Of a DNA stretch of 64,000 nt, positions 25,314 through 34,469 are shown in pieces. The stretch's first letter is position 1. Each line of letters starts with the position of its first letter. Location: positions 1 through 64,000 of the forward strand of contig NZ_JADHDT010000009.1 in assembly GCF_016820445.1 (NCBI RefSeq). Reading direction: 5' to 3'. The position numbers and the translations under genes are program-made. The notes beneath the pieces are model-generated. The model had not been told where the DNA came from. It worked only from the letters and a program-made list of their open reading frames with translations, and did no database searches. Source of the DNA: Sphingomonas beigongshangi. Its GTDB lineage: Bacteria > Pseudomonadota > Alphaproteobacteria > Sphingomonadales > Sphingomonadaceae.

Positions 25314-26272
25314 TTGCCCTTGTAGTCGGGGAGCTTCTGTTGCCCGATCAGCGAGCTGGCGCCGCCCTGATCGACCTTGTCGGCGATCGACGACAGCGCG
25401 GTGGCGGTGATGCGCAGGTCACGGACCAGCCGGTTCGCTTCCGGGATCGTCTGTTTGGAGAAGGTCTGCAGGCCCGGACGCGCATCCTGGATCGCCTCGT
25501 TGAGCGTGTCCGCGCTCTTGCGGGCGGAAGCGATCGCGCCGTTGAGATTCTGCAGCGTCGGCTTGACGTCGTCGGACAGCACGCCGTTGGTCGTGTCGGC
25601 GAGCTTGCCGATCGATTCCGCGGCATTGCCGGCCTGCTGGATGGCGACGCGCGTCTGCGCCAGCGTCGCGGCGATCTCCGGCCCGCGATCCGCGAGCGCC
25701 GCGCTCAGGCGGTTGGTGTTGTCGAGGATGCCCGCGATCGACGCCTGGTTGCGATCGGAGAGCAGCCCGGTGAGCCGCTCGGTCAGCGTCGAGAGCCGCT
25801 CGAGCAGCTGCGGTGCGCTGTTCAGGATCGCGCCGATGCCGCCCTGCTTGGTCGAGATGACCGGGACGCCATAGGGGCAGAGCTGCGCATTGGGCTCGTC
25901 GGGGCATTTGATCTCGGGCGCGCCCTTGCGACCGCCGTCGAGCGCGACGGTGCTGGTGCCGGTGAAGCTGCCCTGGATCGTCGCGGTCGTGCCCTGCAGG
26001 ATCGGGGTGTCGTCGTTGACCGTCACGCGTACGCGGACGAACTGGGGATCGGGCTTCCACAGCACGATCTCCTTGACCTGCCCGACGGGCACGCCGGAAT
26101 AGGTGACGGTCGATCCCTTGGCGACACCGTCGACGCTCTGCTTGAAGAAGATGTCATATTCTTTTTCGCGGGCGCCACCCAGGCGCGCGATCCAGACGGT
26201 GAAGATCGCGAGGACGGCGAGCAGGATCAGCACGACCGCGCCGACGATCACATGGTTGGAACGGGTTTCCAT
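25310..26272 (-). CDS. mlaD: MlaD-family MCE-domain protein
   Basis: 320-residue inner-membrane-anchored periplasmic protein. One N-terminal helix (HVIVGAVVLILLAVLAIFTV) precedes an MCE domain at about 38-115 (YDIFFKQSVDGVAKGSTVTY, GVPVGQVKEIVL, ATIQGSFTGTSTVAL). A long helical region with many polar residues follows, as in proteins forming a lipid-carrying hexamer or tube. It would bind phospholipid handed over by or to MlaEF. It overlaps mlaF by one base at 26272 and the lipoprotein gene by four. Confidence 0.92.
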   Translation of the reverse strand: METRSNHVIVGAVVLILLAVLAIFTVWIARLGGAREKEYDIFFKQSVDGVAKGSTVTYSGVPVGQVKEIVLWKPDPQFVRVRVTVNDDTPILQGTTATIQGSFTGTSTVALDGGRKGAPEIKCPDEPNAQLCPYGVPVISTKQGGIGAILNSAPQLLERLSTLTERLTGLLSDRNQASIAGILDNTNRLSAALADRGPEIAATLAQTRVAIQQAGNAAESIGKLADTTNGVLSDDVKPTLQNLNGAIASARKSADTLNEAIQDARPGLQTFSKQTIPEANRLVRDLRITATALSSIADKVDQGGASSLIGQQKLPDYKGK

Positions 26273-27174
26273 CAGTCGGTCCTCGCCTGCTGCGCGGGGG
26301 TCTCGGTGGCGGCGGCACCGGAGTCCTGGAGTTGCTGTTCTTTGACCTCGGTCGGATGCGCCTCGGCGCGCTCCTGCGCCTCTTGCGTCGCGATCGCGGC
26401 GCGGCCGCGCGGTCCCTTGAAATATTCCTGGATCCAGGGGTGGTCGAGCGCGAGCAGCTCGTCGATCGTGCCGACGGCGATCACCTTCTTGTCCGCGAGC
26501 ACCGCGACGCGGTCGCAGATCGCATAGAGCGTGTCGAGGTCGTGCGTGATCAGAAAGACGGTCAGCCCCAGCGTCTTCTGCAGCGACTGCGTCAGGCTGT
26601 CGAAGGCGGCGGCGCCGATCGGGTCGAGGCCCGCGGTCGGCTCGTCGAGGAAGAGCAGTTCCGGATCGAGCGCGAGCGCGCGGGCGAGGCCGGCGCGCTT
26701 CTTCATACCGCCCGACAGTTCGGCGGGGTATTTGGGCCCCGCGTCGGCGGGAAGGCCGGTCATCACCACCTTGTAGGACGCGATCTGGGCCATCAGCGCG
26801 GGCGGCAGGTCCTTGTAGAATTCCCGCAGCGGGACCTCGACATTCTCCGCGACCGTCAGCGTCGAGAAGAGCGCGCCGCCCTGGAACAGGACGCCCCAGC
26901 GCTTGCGGATCTCGACCGCCTCCGTCTCCTCGCGGCCGATCGTCGGCTCACCGAAGACGGTGATCTCGCCCTCCACCGGCGTCTGCAGGCCGATGATCGA
27001 GCGCATCAGGACGGATTTGCCGGTGCCCGATCCGCCGACGACGCCGAGGATCTCGCCGCGCCGCACGTCGAGGTCGAGGCCGTCGTGGACGATCGAAACG
27101 CCGAACGCGTTCTTCAGCCCGCGGACCTGGATGATCGGCGCGTCGTCGCCGCGCTTGCCGACGGGGTGCGCCAT
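26272..27174 (-). CDS. mlaF: MlaF-type ABC transporter ATP-binding protein
   Basis: 300-residue ATPase of the lipid transport complex. It has Walker A GGSGTGKS, Q-loop region GVLFQGGALFSTLTV, signature LSGGMKKRAGLARAL, Walker B LLFLDEPTAGLD and H-loop LITHDL. The LSGGM form of the signature is characteristic of the MlaF/Ttg2A group. A C-terminal extension of about 40 acidic residues after KGPRGRAAIA is unusual and may be disordered. ATG 27174 overlaps the mlaE stop (TGATG), so translation is coupled. Confidence 0.94.
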   Translation of the reverse strand: MAHPVGKRGDDAPIIQVRGLKNAFGVSIVHDGLDLDVRRGEILGVVGGSGTGKSVLMRSIIGLQTPVEGEITVFGEPTIGREETEAVEIRKRWGVLFQGGALFSTLTVAENVEVPLREFYKDLPPALMAQIASYKVVMTGLPADAGPKYPAELSGGMKKRAGLARALALDPELLFLDEPTAGLDPIGAAAFDSLTQSLQKTLGLTVFLITHDLDTLYAICDRVAVLADKKVIAVGTIDELLALDHPWIQEYFKGPRGRAAIATQEAQERAEAHPTEVKEQQLQDSGAAATETPAQQARTD

Positions 27175-28274
27175 CAGTTCCACCCGACCCAGGTGAAGAA
27201 CACCGCGAAGAAGGCGTCGAGCACGATGACCAGGAAGATCGCCTGCACCACCGCCGAGGTGGTGCGCAGGCCGACCTGCTCCGCGTCCGATTCGACCAGC
27301 ATGCCCTGGAAGCAGCCGGCGATGGCGATGATCGCGCCGAACACGGGCGCCTTGATCAGGCCGATGTACAGGTCGGTGATCGGCACGACCTCGCGGATGC
27401 GCTGCATGAAGGTGACGGGCGGGATGTCGAGACCGATCCAGCACAAAAGGCCGCCGCCGATCATCGCGATCAGCGACGAATAGAAGCCGAGCAGCGGCAT
27501 CAGCAGCACCGCGGCGATCGTACGCGGCAGCACGAGCGCCTCCATGGGAGAGACGCCGATGGTGCGCATCGCGTCGATCTCCTCGGTCAGCTTCATCGTG
27601 CCGAGCTGCGCGGCAAAGGCGGAGCCGGAGCGGCCCGCGACCATGATCGCGGTCATCAGCACGCCGAGCTCGCGCAGGGTAAGGCGGCCGACGAGGTTGA
27701 TCGTGAACACCTCTGCGCCGAACTGCCGAAGCTGAACCGCGCCCTGTTGCGCGATGACGATGCCGATCAGGAAGCTCATCAACCCGACGATGGCGAGCGC
27801 CTGGACGCCGACGACCTCGAACCGGTGGACGGTGGCGTTGAAGCGGAAGCGCGACGGATGGCGCAGGATCGCGGCGAAGGCGAGCGTCGTCGCGCCGAGG
27901 AAGCCGAGCAGGCCATACAGCGTCTTGAACGCGATGATGACGGCGTCGCCGACCTCGCCGACGAGCTGGCCGACGATGCCGCGCCGGTCGGTGCGCAGCG
28001 CGACGGGCTGGTCGGCGGCGGCGACCTGGTCGAACAGGTGGCGGCCGTCCTCGTCCAGACCCTCCACGCCCGCCTGGGTGCGTGCGGCGAGACGGTGGAT
28101 CAGCCAGGCGCCGACGGTGTCGATCCGGCCGACATGGGACAGGTCGATCGTCGCGACGTGGCCGGAAATCGCATCGAGCCGCGCGGGAAGGTCGCCGATC
28201 GACCGCAGCAACAGGTCACCGGAGAAGCGCAGCGTGCCGCTGCCATCCTCGCTGAAATCGGCTGTCGCGCTCAT
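27174..28274 (-). CDS. mlaE: MlaE-type permease with N-terminal STAS domain
   Basis: 366-residue inner-membrane permease. Residues 1-100 form a STAS-like domain (LRFSGDLLLRSIGDLPARLD, IDLSHVGRIDTVGAWLIHRL). In E. coli this role is filled by the separate protein MlaB, so here the two are fused. Residues 130-366 are the MlaE permease, with HRFEVVGVQALAIVGLMSFL, GRLTLRELGVLMTAIMVAGR and MKLTEEIDAMRTIGVSPMEA, followed by several membrane helices. It is the first gene of the lipid transport operon. Confidence 0.93.
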   Translation of the reverse strand: MSATADFSEDGSGTLRFSGDLLLRSIGDLPARLDAISGHVATIDLSHVGRIDTVGAWLIHRLAARTQAGVEGLDEDGRHLFDQVAAADQPVALRTDRRGIVGQLVGEVGDAVIIAFKTLYGLLGFLGATTLAFAAILRHPSRFRFNATVHRFEVVGVQALAIVGLMSFLIGIVIAQQGAVQLRQFGAEVFTINLVGRLTLRELGVLMTAIMVAGRSGSAFAAQLGTMKLTEEIDAMRTIGVSPMEALVLPRTIAAVLLMPLLGFYSSLIAMIGGGLLCWIGLDIPPVTFMQRIREVVPITDLYIGLIKAPVFGAIIAIAGCFQGMLVESDAEQVGLRTTSAVVQAIFLVIVLDAFFAVFFTWVGWN

Positions 28275-28385
28275 CGGCTACGCTCTTGAGCCATCGCATG
28301 GGAATCGGCAAGCCGCATCATGCATGCGGCGGACGCTTCGTCCGGTTTCGTCGCATTCATGTCCGGTAAAAACGGGCGGTGTGCG

Positions 28386-29654
28386 TCAAATGAGGACGTC
28401 CACGCCGTGGATCGCGAGGCCGACGAGTCCGCCGACGAGCGTGCCGTTGATGCGGATGTACTGGAGGTCGCGGCCGACGGCATTCTCGAGTCGCCGCGTG
28501 ATCGTCTGCGCGTCCCAGCCGCGCACCGTTTCGGAGACGAGCCGCACGATGCCGTCGCCGTAATCGGCGGCGATGCCGACGACGGTGCGGCGGACGAAGC
28601 GGTTGATCGACCGCGACAGGCGCGGGTCGTTGCCCAACGTCTGGCCGAGCTGGCGCAGCACGTCGCCGAGCTGTCCCTGCATCGCGCTTTCGGGATCGCG
28701 GGCGATGGCGAGCAAGCGGCCGCGCGCCTGTTCCCACAGGCCGTCGAGCCAGCGCTGCAGCGCCGGATTGTCGATCAGCTCCGCCTTCATCGCATCGACG
28801 CGCGCGGCGGTATCGGGATCGTGCTGCAGGTCCCAGGCGAGGCGGTCGAGCCCCTCCTCGATCTTGAGGCGCATCGGATGGTCCGGATGCTCGCCCATGT
28901 CCGCGATCAGCCTGTCGAGCCCGTCGATCAGCTTGTCCGCCACCGTCTCGTCGAGGCCGGTCCAGCGCAGGATCGAGCCCGCGCGGTCGTGCACCATCTG
29001 GCGGACGAGATGCTCGTTCGCGGCGAGCGCCTTCGCCGCCCAGCGGATCGCCGAATCGAGCAGGGGGGCGTGGCGATTGTCCGCGATCATCGCGCGGAGC
29101 AACTGGCCGAGGATCGGAGCGACCGCCGTCTCGCGAAGCCGGCCGGCGATGCCCGCCTTGACCATGCCGCCGAGTCGCGCGGGGTCGAGCCCCTCGAGCA
29201 GCTGCGCGACCAGCTTCGACGCACCGGCGCGGAAGCGGCCGCCAGCGCCTTCCGGCGGATCGGTCAGCCAGCGCACGATCGCGCCCGCGACGTCGAAGCG
29301 GCGCATGCGGCGCGCGATCACCGCGGGCTGGAGGAAATTGGTGCGCAGGAAGACCGCGAGCGTATCGCCGATCCGGTCCTTGTTGCGCGGCACGATCGCG
29401 GTGTGCGGGATCGGCACGCCGAGCGGGTGGCGGAAGAGGGCGGTGACCGCGAACCAGTCGGCGAGGCCGCCGACCATCGCCGCCTCGCTGAACGCCTGGA
29501 CGAAGCCCCAGCCGGGATGCAGCGGCGCGAGCGCGCGACTGGCGAGGAACAGCGCCGCCATCGCGACCAGCAGCGCGGTCGCGACCACGCGCATGCGCAC
29601 CAGGGCGGGGGGCGGCGCCTCTGGCAGGGTGCGTGCGCGGGAGAGGGCGGTCAT
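28386..29654 (-). CDS. DUF445 family membrane protein
   Basis: 422-residue protein with an N-terminal membrane helix (VVATALLVAMAALFLASRAL), a second hydrophobic stretch, a large helical soluble domain and a C-terminal membrane segment (INGTLVGGLVGLAIHGVDVL). The pattern ADWFAVTALFRHPLGVPIPH with TAIVPRNKDRIGD is diagnostic for DUF445 (YjiN-like). The function is unknown. The open frame extends to 29759, but ATG 29654 begins the recognisable protein. It is on the same strand as mlaE, 112 bases further upstream. Confidence 0.88.
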   Translation of the reverse strand: MTALSRARTLPEAPPPALVRMRVVATALLVAMAALFLASRALAPLHPGWGFVQAFSEAAMVGGLADWFAVTALFRHPLGVPIPHTAIVPRNKDRIGDTLAVFLRTNFLQPAVIARRMRRFDVAGAIVRWLTDPPEGAGGRFRAGASKLVAQLLEGLDPARLGGMVKAGIAGRLRETAVAPILGQLLRAMIADNRHAPLLDSAIRWAAKALAANEHLVRQMVHDRAGSILRWTGLDETVADKLIDGLDRLIADMGEHPDHPMRLKIEEGLDRLAWDLQHDPDTAARVDAMKAELIDNPALQRWLDGLWEQARGRLLAIARDPESAMQGQLGDVLRQLGQTLGNDPRLSRSINRFVRRTVVGIAADYGDGIVRLVSETVRGWDAQTITRRLENAVGRDLQYIRINGTLVGGLVGLAIHGVDVLI

Positions 29655-29823
29655 CACCGAAACAATCCCCGAACGCGGGGAATGTTCAAGAGGGGGCAAG
29701 TTCGTCTTCCCGCCGCGGGCGGGTATCCAAAGACGCCGAGCGCGGTCCGTGTGCGCCACGGCCTTCGTGCGTCCGGATCTCCACCCGCGCGGAGGAGGCT
29801 GGGGTGGCCGGGGCGGACCGGCC

Positions 29824-32800
29824 TCACTCCGCCGGCTGGTCGCCCTCGAAGCCGATGCGGCCGGGCGCCGGGCCGAGGCGCGGACCCTGCGGCTCGCCCG
29901 CCAGGCCGATCACCGCACTGCCGTCGTCGCCGGGGCGATAGGTCAGCAGTCGCCGGCCGAGGCGCGGCCCGACGAAACGCTCGATGCCCACCGACAGGCT
30001 GAACGCCGCAGGCACGATCAGCAGGGTCAGCAGGGTCGACAGGGCGAGGCCGCCCATCACCACGATGCCCATCGGCGCGCGCCACGATCCGTCGCCGCCC
30101 AGCGAGAGCGCGGTCGGCACCATGCCCGCGACCATCGCGACCGTGGTCATCACGATCGGCTGTGCGCGCTTGTGCCCCGCGTCGACGATCGCGGTCAGCG
30201 TGTCTACGCCCTTCGCCATCTCCTCCAGCGCGAAGTCGATCAGCAGGATCGAGTTCTTGGCGACGATGCCGAGCAGCATCAGCAGGCCGATGAACACCGG
30301 CAGCGACACCGGCGTTCCCGTCGCCCACAGTGCGAGGAGACCGCCGAGCGGGGCGAGCAGCAGCGATCCCATGTTGACGAACGGCGGCAGCGCGCGGCGG
30401 TACAGCAGTACCAGCACCGCGAAGACGAGGAAGACGCCGCTGATCACGGCGATGATGAAGTTGTGGATCATCTCGCCCTGCCACTTGGCCTGGCCGAGCG
30501 TCAGCTTGTTGACCCCGATCGGCAGGTTCTTGAGCGTGGGAAGCGCGTCGATCTGCTTTTGCGCGACGCCGGACAGCACGCCGGGCGCGAGGTCCGCGCC
30601 GACGGTCAGCTGACGCTGCTGGTTGACGCGGTCGATCTTGGTCGGTCCCGCGCCGAGGCCGATGTCGGCGACGACGCTAAGCGGCACCGACCCGCCGTTC
30701 TGCGTGGTGACGGGCAGGTTCTGGATCGTCGACAGTTGGGTGCGCGCGCCCTCGTCCAGCGCGACGCGGATCGGCACCTGGCGGTCCGACAGCGAGAAGC
30801 GCGCCGAATTCTGGTCGATGTCGCCCAAAGTCGCGATGCGGATCGCGCTGGATAGCGCCTGCGTCGTCACGCCCAGATTGGCGGCGAGGTCGAGGCGCGG
30901 CTTGATCACGATCTCCGGCCGCATGATGTTGCCCGACACGCGCGGCGCGGTGAGCGTCGGCAGCTTGCTCATCTCCGCCACGATCTGGTTGGCGGTCTTC
31001 ATCAGCAGGTCGGGATCGTCGCCGCCGAGCACGACCGTCATGTCGCGGCCCGACGAGCCCCAGCCGAACTGCGAGCGGAAGCTCACGCGCGCGTCGGGGA
31101 TCTTGGCGAGTTCGGGGGCCAGCTTGCGCTCGAACTCGGTGCTCTTCAGCTTGCGGTCGTCCTTCAGCGTCGCGCTGACGCGGCCGGTGTTGACCGCGCC
31201 GTTCTGGCCGGTGCGCGCGTAGACCGACGCGACGTCGGGCTGCTTGCGCAGGAAGTCGGCGACCTGGCGAACGACGGCGTCGGTCTGCTCCAGCGTCGTG
31301 CCGGGCACCATCTCGATCGTCGCGGTCGAGGTGTCATTGTCCTGTTCCGGGCTGAACTGCATCGGTAGCACCCCGAACATAACCAGCGTCAGCACGAACG
31401 ACAGCAGGCCGATCCCGCACACCCAGGCGCGATGGTCGCGCAGCCGGCTGGTGATCCGGTGCAGGCCGCCGCGCGCGGCGCTGGCCTTCGCCCGGCTGCT
31501 GTCGAGCGTCCAGCGCAGCACCGCCATATAAGCGTCCATCAACCGCCCCTCGCCATGGCTGGCGGGACCGGCGGACTTGAGGAAATAGGCCGCGATCATC
31601 GGCGTCACCATGCGCGCCACCGCGAGGCTCATCAGCACCGAGACGACGACGGTGAGGCCGAAATTCTTGAAATACTGGCCGGAGATGCCCGGCATGACGC
31701 TGACGGGCATGAACACCGCGACGATCGCCATCGTCGTCGCCAGTACGGCGAGGCCGATCTCGTCCGCCGCGTCGATCGATGCCTGATAGGCCGATTTGCC
31801 CATGCGCATGTGGCGCACGATATTCTCGATCTCCACGATCGCATCGTCGACCAGCACGCCCGCGACCAGGCTGAGCGCGAGCAGCGTCATCTGGTTGAGG
31901 TTGAAGCCGAGCAGATCCATGAACCAGAAGGTCGGGATCGCCGACAGCGGGATGGCGAGCGCGGAGATCAGCGTCGCGCGGGTGTCGCGCAGGAACAGGA
32001 AGACGACGAGCACGGCGAGGATCGCGCCCTCGATCATCGCGTGGATCGCGCTTTCATATTGCATCTCGGTGTATTTGACGCTGTTCGAGCGCAGCACGAA
32101 ATGCACGGAGGGGTTGCGCTTCTCGAGGTCGGCAAGCTTCTTGACCGCGCCGTTGAACACGCTGACGTCCGACGCGCCCTTGGCGCGCTGGAAGTCGAAG
32201 CTGATCGCCTGGCGACCATCGACCGCGGCGCGGCTGCGCTGTTCGGCGTAGAGGTCGCGGACCTGCGCGATGTCGGCGAGCCGCACCGTGCGGCCCGCGC
32301 TGACGGGGATCAGCGTCTGGCCGAGCTGATAGGCGTTCTTGGCGTTGCCGAGCACGCGCAGCGATTCCTCGGCGCCCGCGATCTGGGCGCGGCCGCCCGC
32401 GGCGTTGAGGTTGATCGCGCGCAGCTGCTGGTTGACCTGGCTGGCGGTCAGACCCTGGCTCTGCAGCTTGGCGGGGTCGAGGATCACGCGGATCTCGCGG
32501 CTGACGCCGCCGTTGCGGTTGACCGCCGCCATGCCGGGCACCGACAGCAGCTCCTTGGTGACGGTATTGTCGATGTACCAGCTGAGCTGTTCGACCGTCA
32601 TGTCGCTGGAGATCGCCGAATAGCTGGCGAGGTCGTTGTCGGTGGTGTTGGCGCGGAATACCTGCGGTTCGAGGATGCCGTCGGGCAGGTTGCTGCGGAT
32701 CTGCTGGATCGCGCTGCGCACGTCCTCGACCGCACGATCGATCGGGGTGCCGATCGCGAGCTGGACCACCGTTTGCGACTGGCCCTCCGTCACCGTCGAA

Positions 32801-33051
32801 TTGATCTCGTCGACGCCCTGCAGGCTGCGCAGCGCCGATTCGACCTTTTGCGTGACCTGGTTCTCGAGCTCCGTCGGCGCCGCGCCGGGCTGGCTGATCA
32901 CGACGATCGCGACCGGGAAATCGATGTCCGGATCGTTGTTCACGCTCATCTGCATGAACGAGACGATGCCCGCGAGCGTCAGCGCGACGAACAGGACGAT
33001 CGGGGGCACCGGGTTGCGGATCGCCCAGGCGGATATGTTGCGGAAGCTCAT
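29824..33051 (-). CDS. RND efflux transporter permease
   Basis: 1075-residue proton-driven inner-membrane pump of the HAE1/AcrB class. It shows the full duplicated architecture: helix 1 (PPIVLFVALTLAGIVSFMQM), porter domain with VVISQPGAAPTELENQVTQK, VEIENIVRHM with proton-relay region GVLVDDAIVEIENI in helix 4, and in helix 10 GIVAKNSILLIDFALEEM. The length fits the family. Substrate specificity cannot be read; drugs, solvents or metals are possible. The adaptor gene starts five bases upstream on the same strand. No TolC-type outer-membrane partner or TetR regulator is encoded nearby. Confidence 0.94.
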   Translation of the reverse strand: MSFRNISAWAIRNPVPPIVLFVALTLAGIVSFMQMSVNNDPDIDFPVAIVVISQPGAAPTELENQVTQKVESALRSLQGVDEINSTVTEGQSQTVVQLAIGTPIDRAVEDVRSAIQQIRSNLPDGILEPQVFRANTTDNDLASYSAISSDMTVEQLSWYIDNTVTKELLSVPGMAAVNRNGGVSREIRVILDPAKLQSQGLTASQVNQQLRAINLNAAGGRAQIAGAEESLRVLGNAKNAYQLGQTLIPVSAGRTVRLADIAQVRDLYAEQRSRAAVDGRQAISFDFQRAKGASDVSVFNGAVKKLADLEKRNPSVHFVLRSNSVKYTEMQYESAIHAMIEGAILAVLVVFLFLRDTRATLISALAIPLSAIPTFWFMDLLGFNLNQMTLLALSLVAGVLVDDAIVEIENIVRHMRMGKSAYQASIDAADEIGLAVLATTMAIVAVFMPVSVMPGISGQYFKNFGLTVVVSVLMSLAVARMVTPMIAAYFLKSAGPASHGEGRLMDAYMAVLRWTLDSSRAKASAARGGLHRITSRLRDHRAWVCGIGLLSFVLTLVMFGVLPMQFSPEQDNDTSTATIEMVPGTTLEQTDAVVRQVADFLRKQPDVASVYARTGQNGAVNTGRVSATLKDDRKLKSTEFERKLAPELAKIPDARVSFRSQFGWGSSGRDMTVVLGGDDPDLLMKTANQIVAEMSKLPTLTAPRVSGNIMRPEIVIKPRLDLAANLGVTTQALSSAIRIATLGDIDQNSARFSLSDRQVPIRVALDEGARTQLSTIQNLPVTTQNGGSVPLSVVADIGLGAGPTKIDRVNQQRQLTVGADLAPGVLSGVAQKQIDALPTLKNLPIGVNKLTLGQAKWQGEMIHNFIIAVISGVFLVFAVLVLLYRRALPPFVNMGSLLLAPLGGLLALWATGTPVSLPVFIGLLMLLGIVAKNSILLIDFALEEMAKGVDTLTAIVDAGHKRAQPIVMTTVAMVAGMVPTALSLGGDGSWRAPMGIVVMGGLALSTLLTLLIVPAAFSLSVGIERFVGPRLGRRLLTYRPGDDGSAVIGLAGEPQGPRLGPAPGRIGFEGDQPAE

Positions 33052-33056
33052 GACGT

Positions 33057-34241
33057 TCAGCTCGCCTTGAGGGTGGCGGCGCGCACCACCGGCTTGACCT
33101 TTTGCCCCGGCGACAGGAACCCGCCCGCCGACTGGACGACGCGTTCGGTGCCGTCGAGACCGCTGGCGATCGTGATGCCGGTGTCGAACACCTCGCCGAC
33201 CTTCACGTTGCGGCGTTCGACCTTGTCGTCCTTGCCGACGATATACACGAAGCTGCCCTTGTCGTCACTCTGCAGCGCCGAGTTGGGCAGCAGGGGCGCC
33301 TGGCCCGCGCCGCCGACGATCGTCGCGGTGGCGAACCCGCCGGGGCGGAGAGCGGGGTCATAGGCGATCTGGACGCGCGCCGTGCCCTGTCGCGTCTGCG
33401 GATCGATGACGGGCGACAGCTGCCATACCGAGCCGGGGAAGCTGCGCGTGCTGCCGACCGGCGTCACCGTCGCGCGCGATCCGACATGCAAGCCAGACAG
33501 ATCCGATTCCGCCACCTGCGCGCGCAATTCCATCTGGCCATCCATCGCCATGCGGAATAGCACGCCCGACCCCGCGCTCACGATCTGGCCCGGCTCGACC
33601 TGCCGGGTGAGGACCAGGCCGCCGGCGGGCGCGCGGATGTCGAGGCGGCCGTTGCGCGCCTGCGTCTCGCGAAGCGCGGCCTGCGCGACGCGGACCCGCG
33701 CGGCGGCGGCGTCGCGGGTGGCGGCCTTGCGCTGCAGATCCGCCTTGGAGATGAAGCCGCGGTCGACGAGTGCCTGCGCGCGCTCGAGCTCCGCCTGTGC
33801 GATGTCCTGATCCGACTTGGCGACGGCGACCTGTGCCGCGAGGCTCTGCGCCGTCTGCTGCTGGACCGACCGGTCGACCGTGGCGAGGACCTGACCCGCC
33901 TTCACCCACTGACCGGGTTCGACGAGCACGCGCGTGACGAGGCCGCCCTCGCCGGCGACGCCGACGGGCAGGTCGCGCTTCGCGGCGAGCGTGCCGGTCG
34001 CGTTGACGGTGCGATCGACCAGCTGCCGGCCGGGGACGACGACGGTGACGAGCGGCGCCTGTTCGGGGCCCTTGGTCTGCGGCGCGGCATGTTTGCGGCC
34101 GAACAGCAGCCAGCCGGCAAGGACGAGCGCCAGCACGACGACGACGGCCACGACGATCTTGCGCAGGCGCCCGCTGGGTGCCGGCTCGCCGGGGAGCGCC
34201 AGTCGCTCTTCGTGCCCGATCGATCCCGTCTCGTAGTTCAT
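33057..34241 (-). CDS. RND efflux periplasmic adaptor subunit
   Basis: 394-residue membrane-fusion protein. It has an N-terminal anchor (IVVAVVVVLALVLAGWLLFG), a lipoyl half motif LVEPGQWVKAGQVLATVDRS, an alpha hairpin of about 60 residues, then RAPAGGLVLTRQVEPGQIVS, beta-barrel and membrane-proximal domains. It bridges the RND pump and an outer-membrane channel. It is the first gene of the pump operon; a strong AT-rich palindrome (34296-34313) lies 55 bases upstream of its ATG and may be the control site. Confidence 0.93.
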   Translation of the reverse strand: MNYETGSIGHEERLALPGEPAPSGRLRKIVVAVVVVLALVLAGWLLFGRKHAAPQTKGPEQAPLVTVVVPGRQLVDRTVNATGTLAAKRDLPVGVAGEGGLVTRVLVEPGQWVKAGQVLATVDRSVQQQTAQSLAAQVAVAKSDQDIAQAELERAQALVDRGFISKADLQRKAATRDAAAARVRVAQAALRETQARNGRLDIRAPAGGLVLTRQVEPGQIVSAGSGVLFRMAMDGQMELRAQVAESDLSGLHVGSRATVTPVGSTRSFPGSVWQLSPVIDPQTRQGTARVQIAYDPALRPGGFATATIVGGAGQAPLLPNSALQSDDKGSFVYIVGKDDKVERRNVKVGEVFDTGITIASGLDGTERVVQSAGGFLSPGQKVKPVVRAATLKAS

Positions 34242-34295
34242 GCCCGTCCCGTCCCCTTAGTGCCGTTGCGCAGGCACGTGCGTTGCGAACAGCTG

Positions 34296-34313
34296 TGTTA
34301 TATGAATATATCA
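34296..34313. promoter_or_regulatory. AT-rich palindrome, candidate operator
   Basis: TGTTATATGAATATATCA is an 18-base near-perfect inverted repeat (half sites TGTTATAT and TGATATAT). It stands out in GC-rich DNA between the divergent pump operon and the SIMPL gene. The spacing to both starts suits an operator or overlapping promoter. No regulator gene is adjacent. Binding is inference. Confidence 0.45.
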
Positions 34314-34469
34314 CCAAGCTCAAGCCCCGCCGGCGAGCGGTCGCGGACATGCCCGAAAGCCGTTGGCCCCGCAAGGAAAAGCCCCGTTCAGCCGAGGTTG
34401 ATCCAGCATGCGCCACGGAGCGTTCCACACGGATCAGGACGGATCCGCAACGATAGGGAGACCAGGCAC

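Noticed and set aside
29655-29823. Hairpin CCCCGAACGCGGGG between the DUF445 and RND genes as a terminator
   Set aside because: The stem is short and no T run follows on the coding strand, so it was not annotated.
31432-33363. A 643-codon plus-strand frame
   Set aside because: Antisense to the RND pump gene; rich in His, Arg and Asp with no domain.
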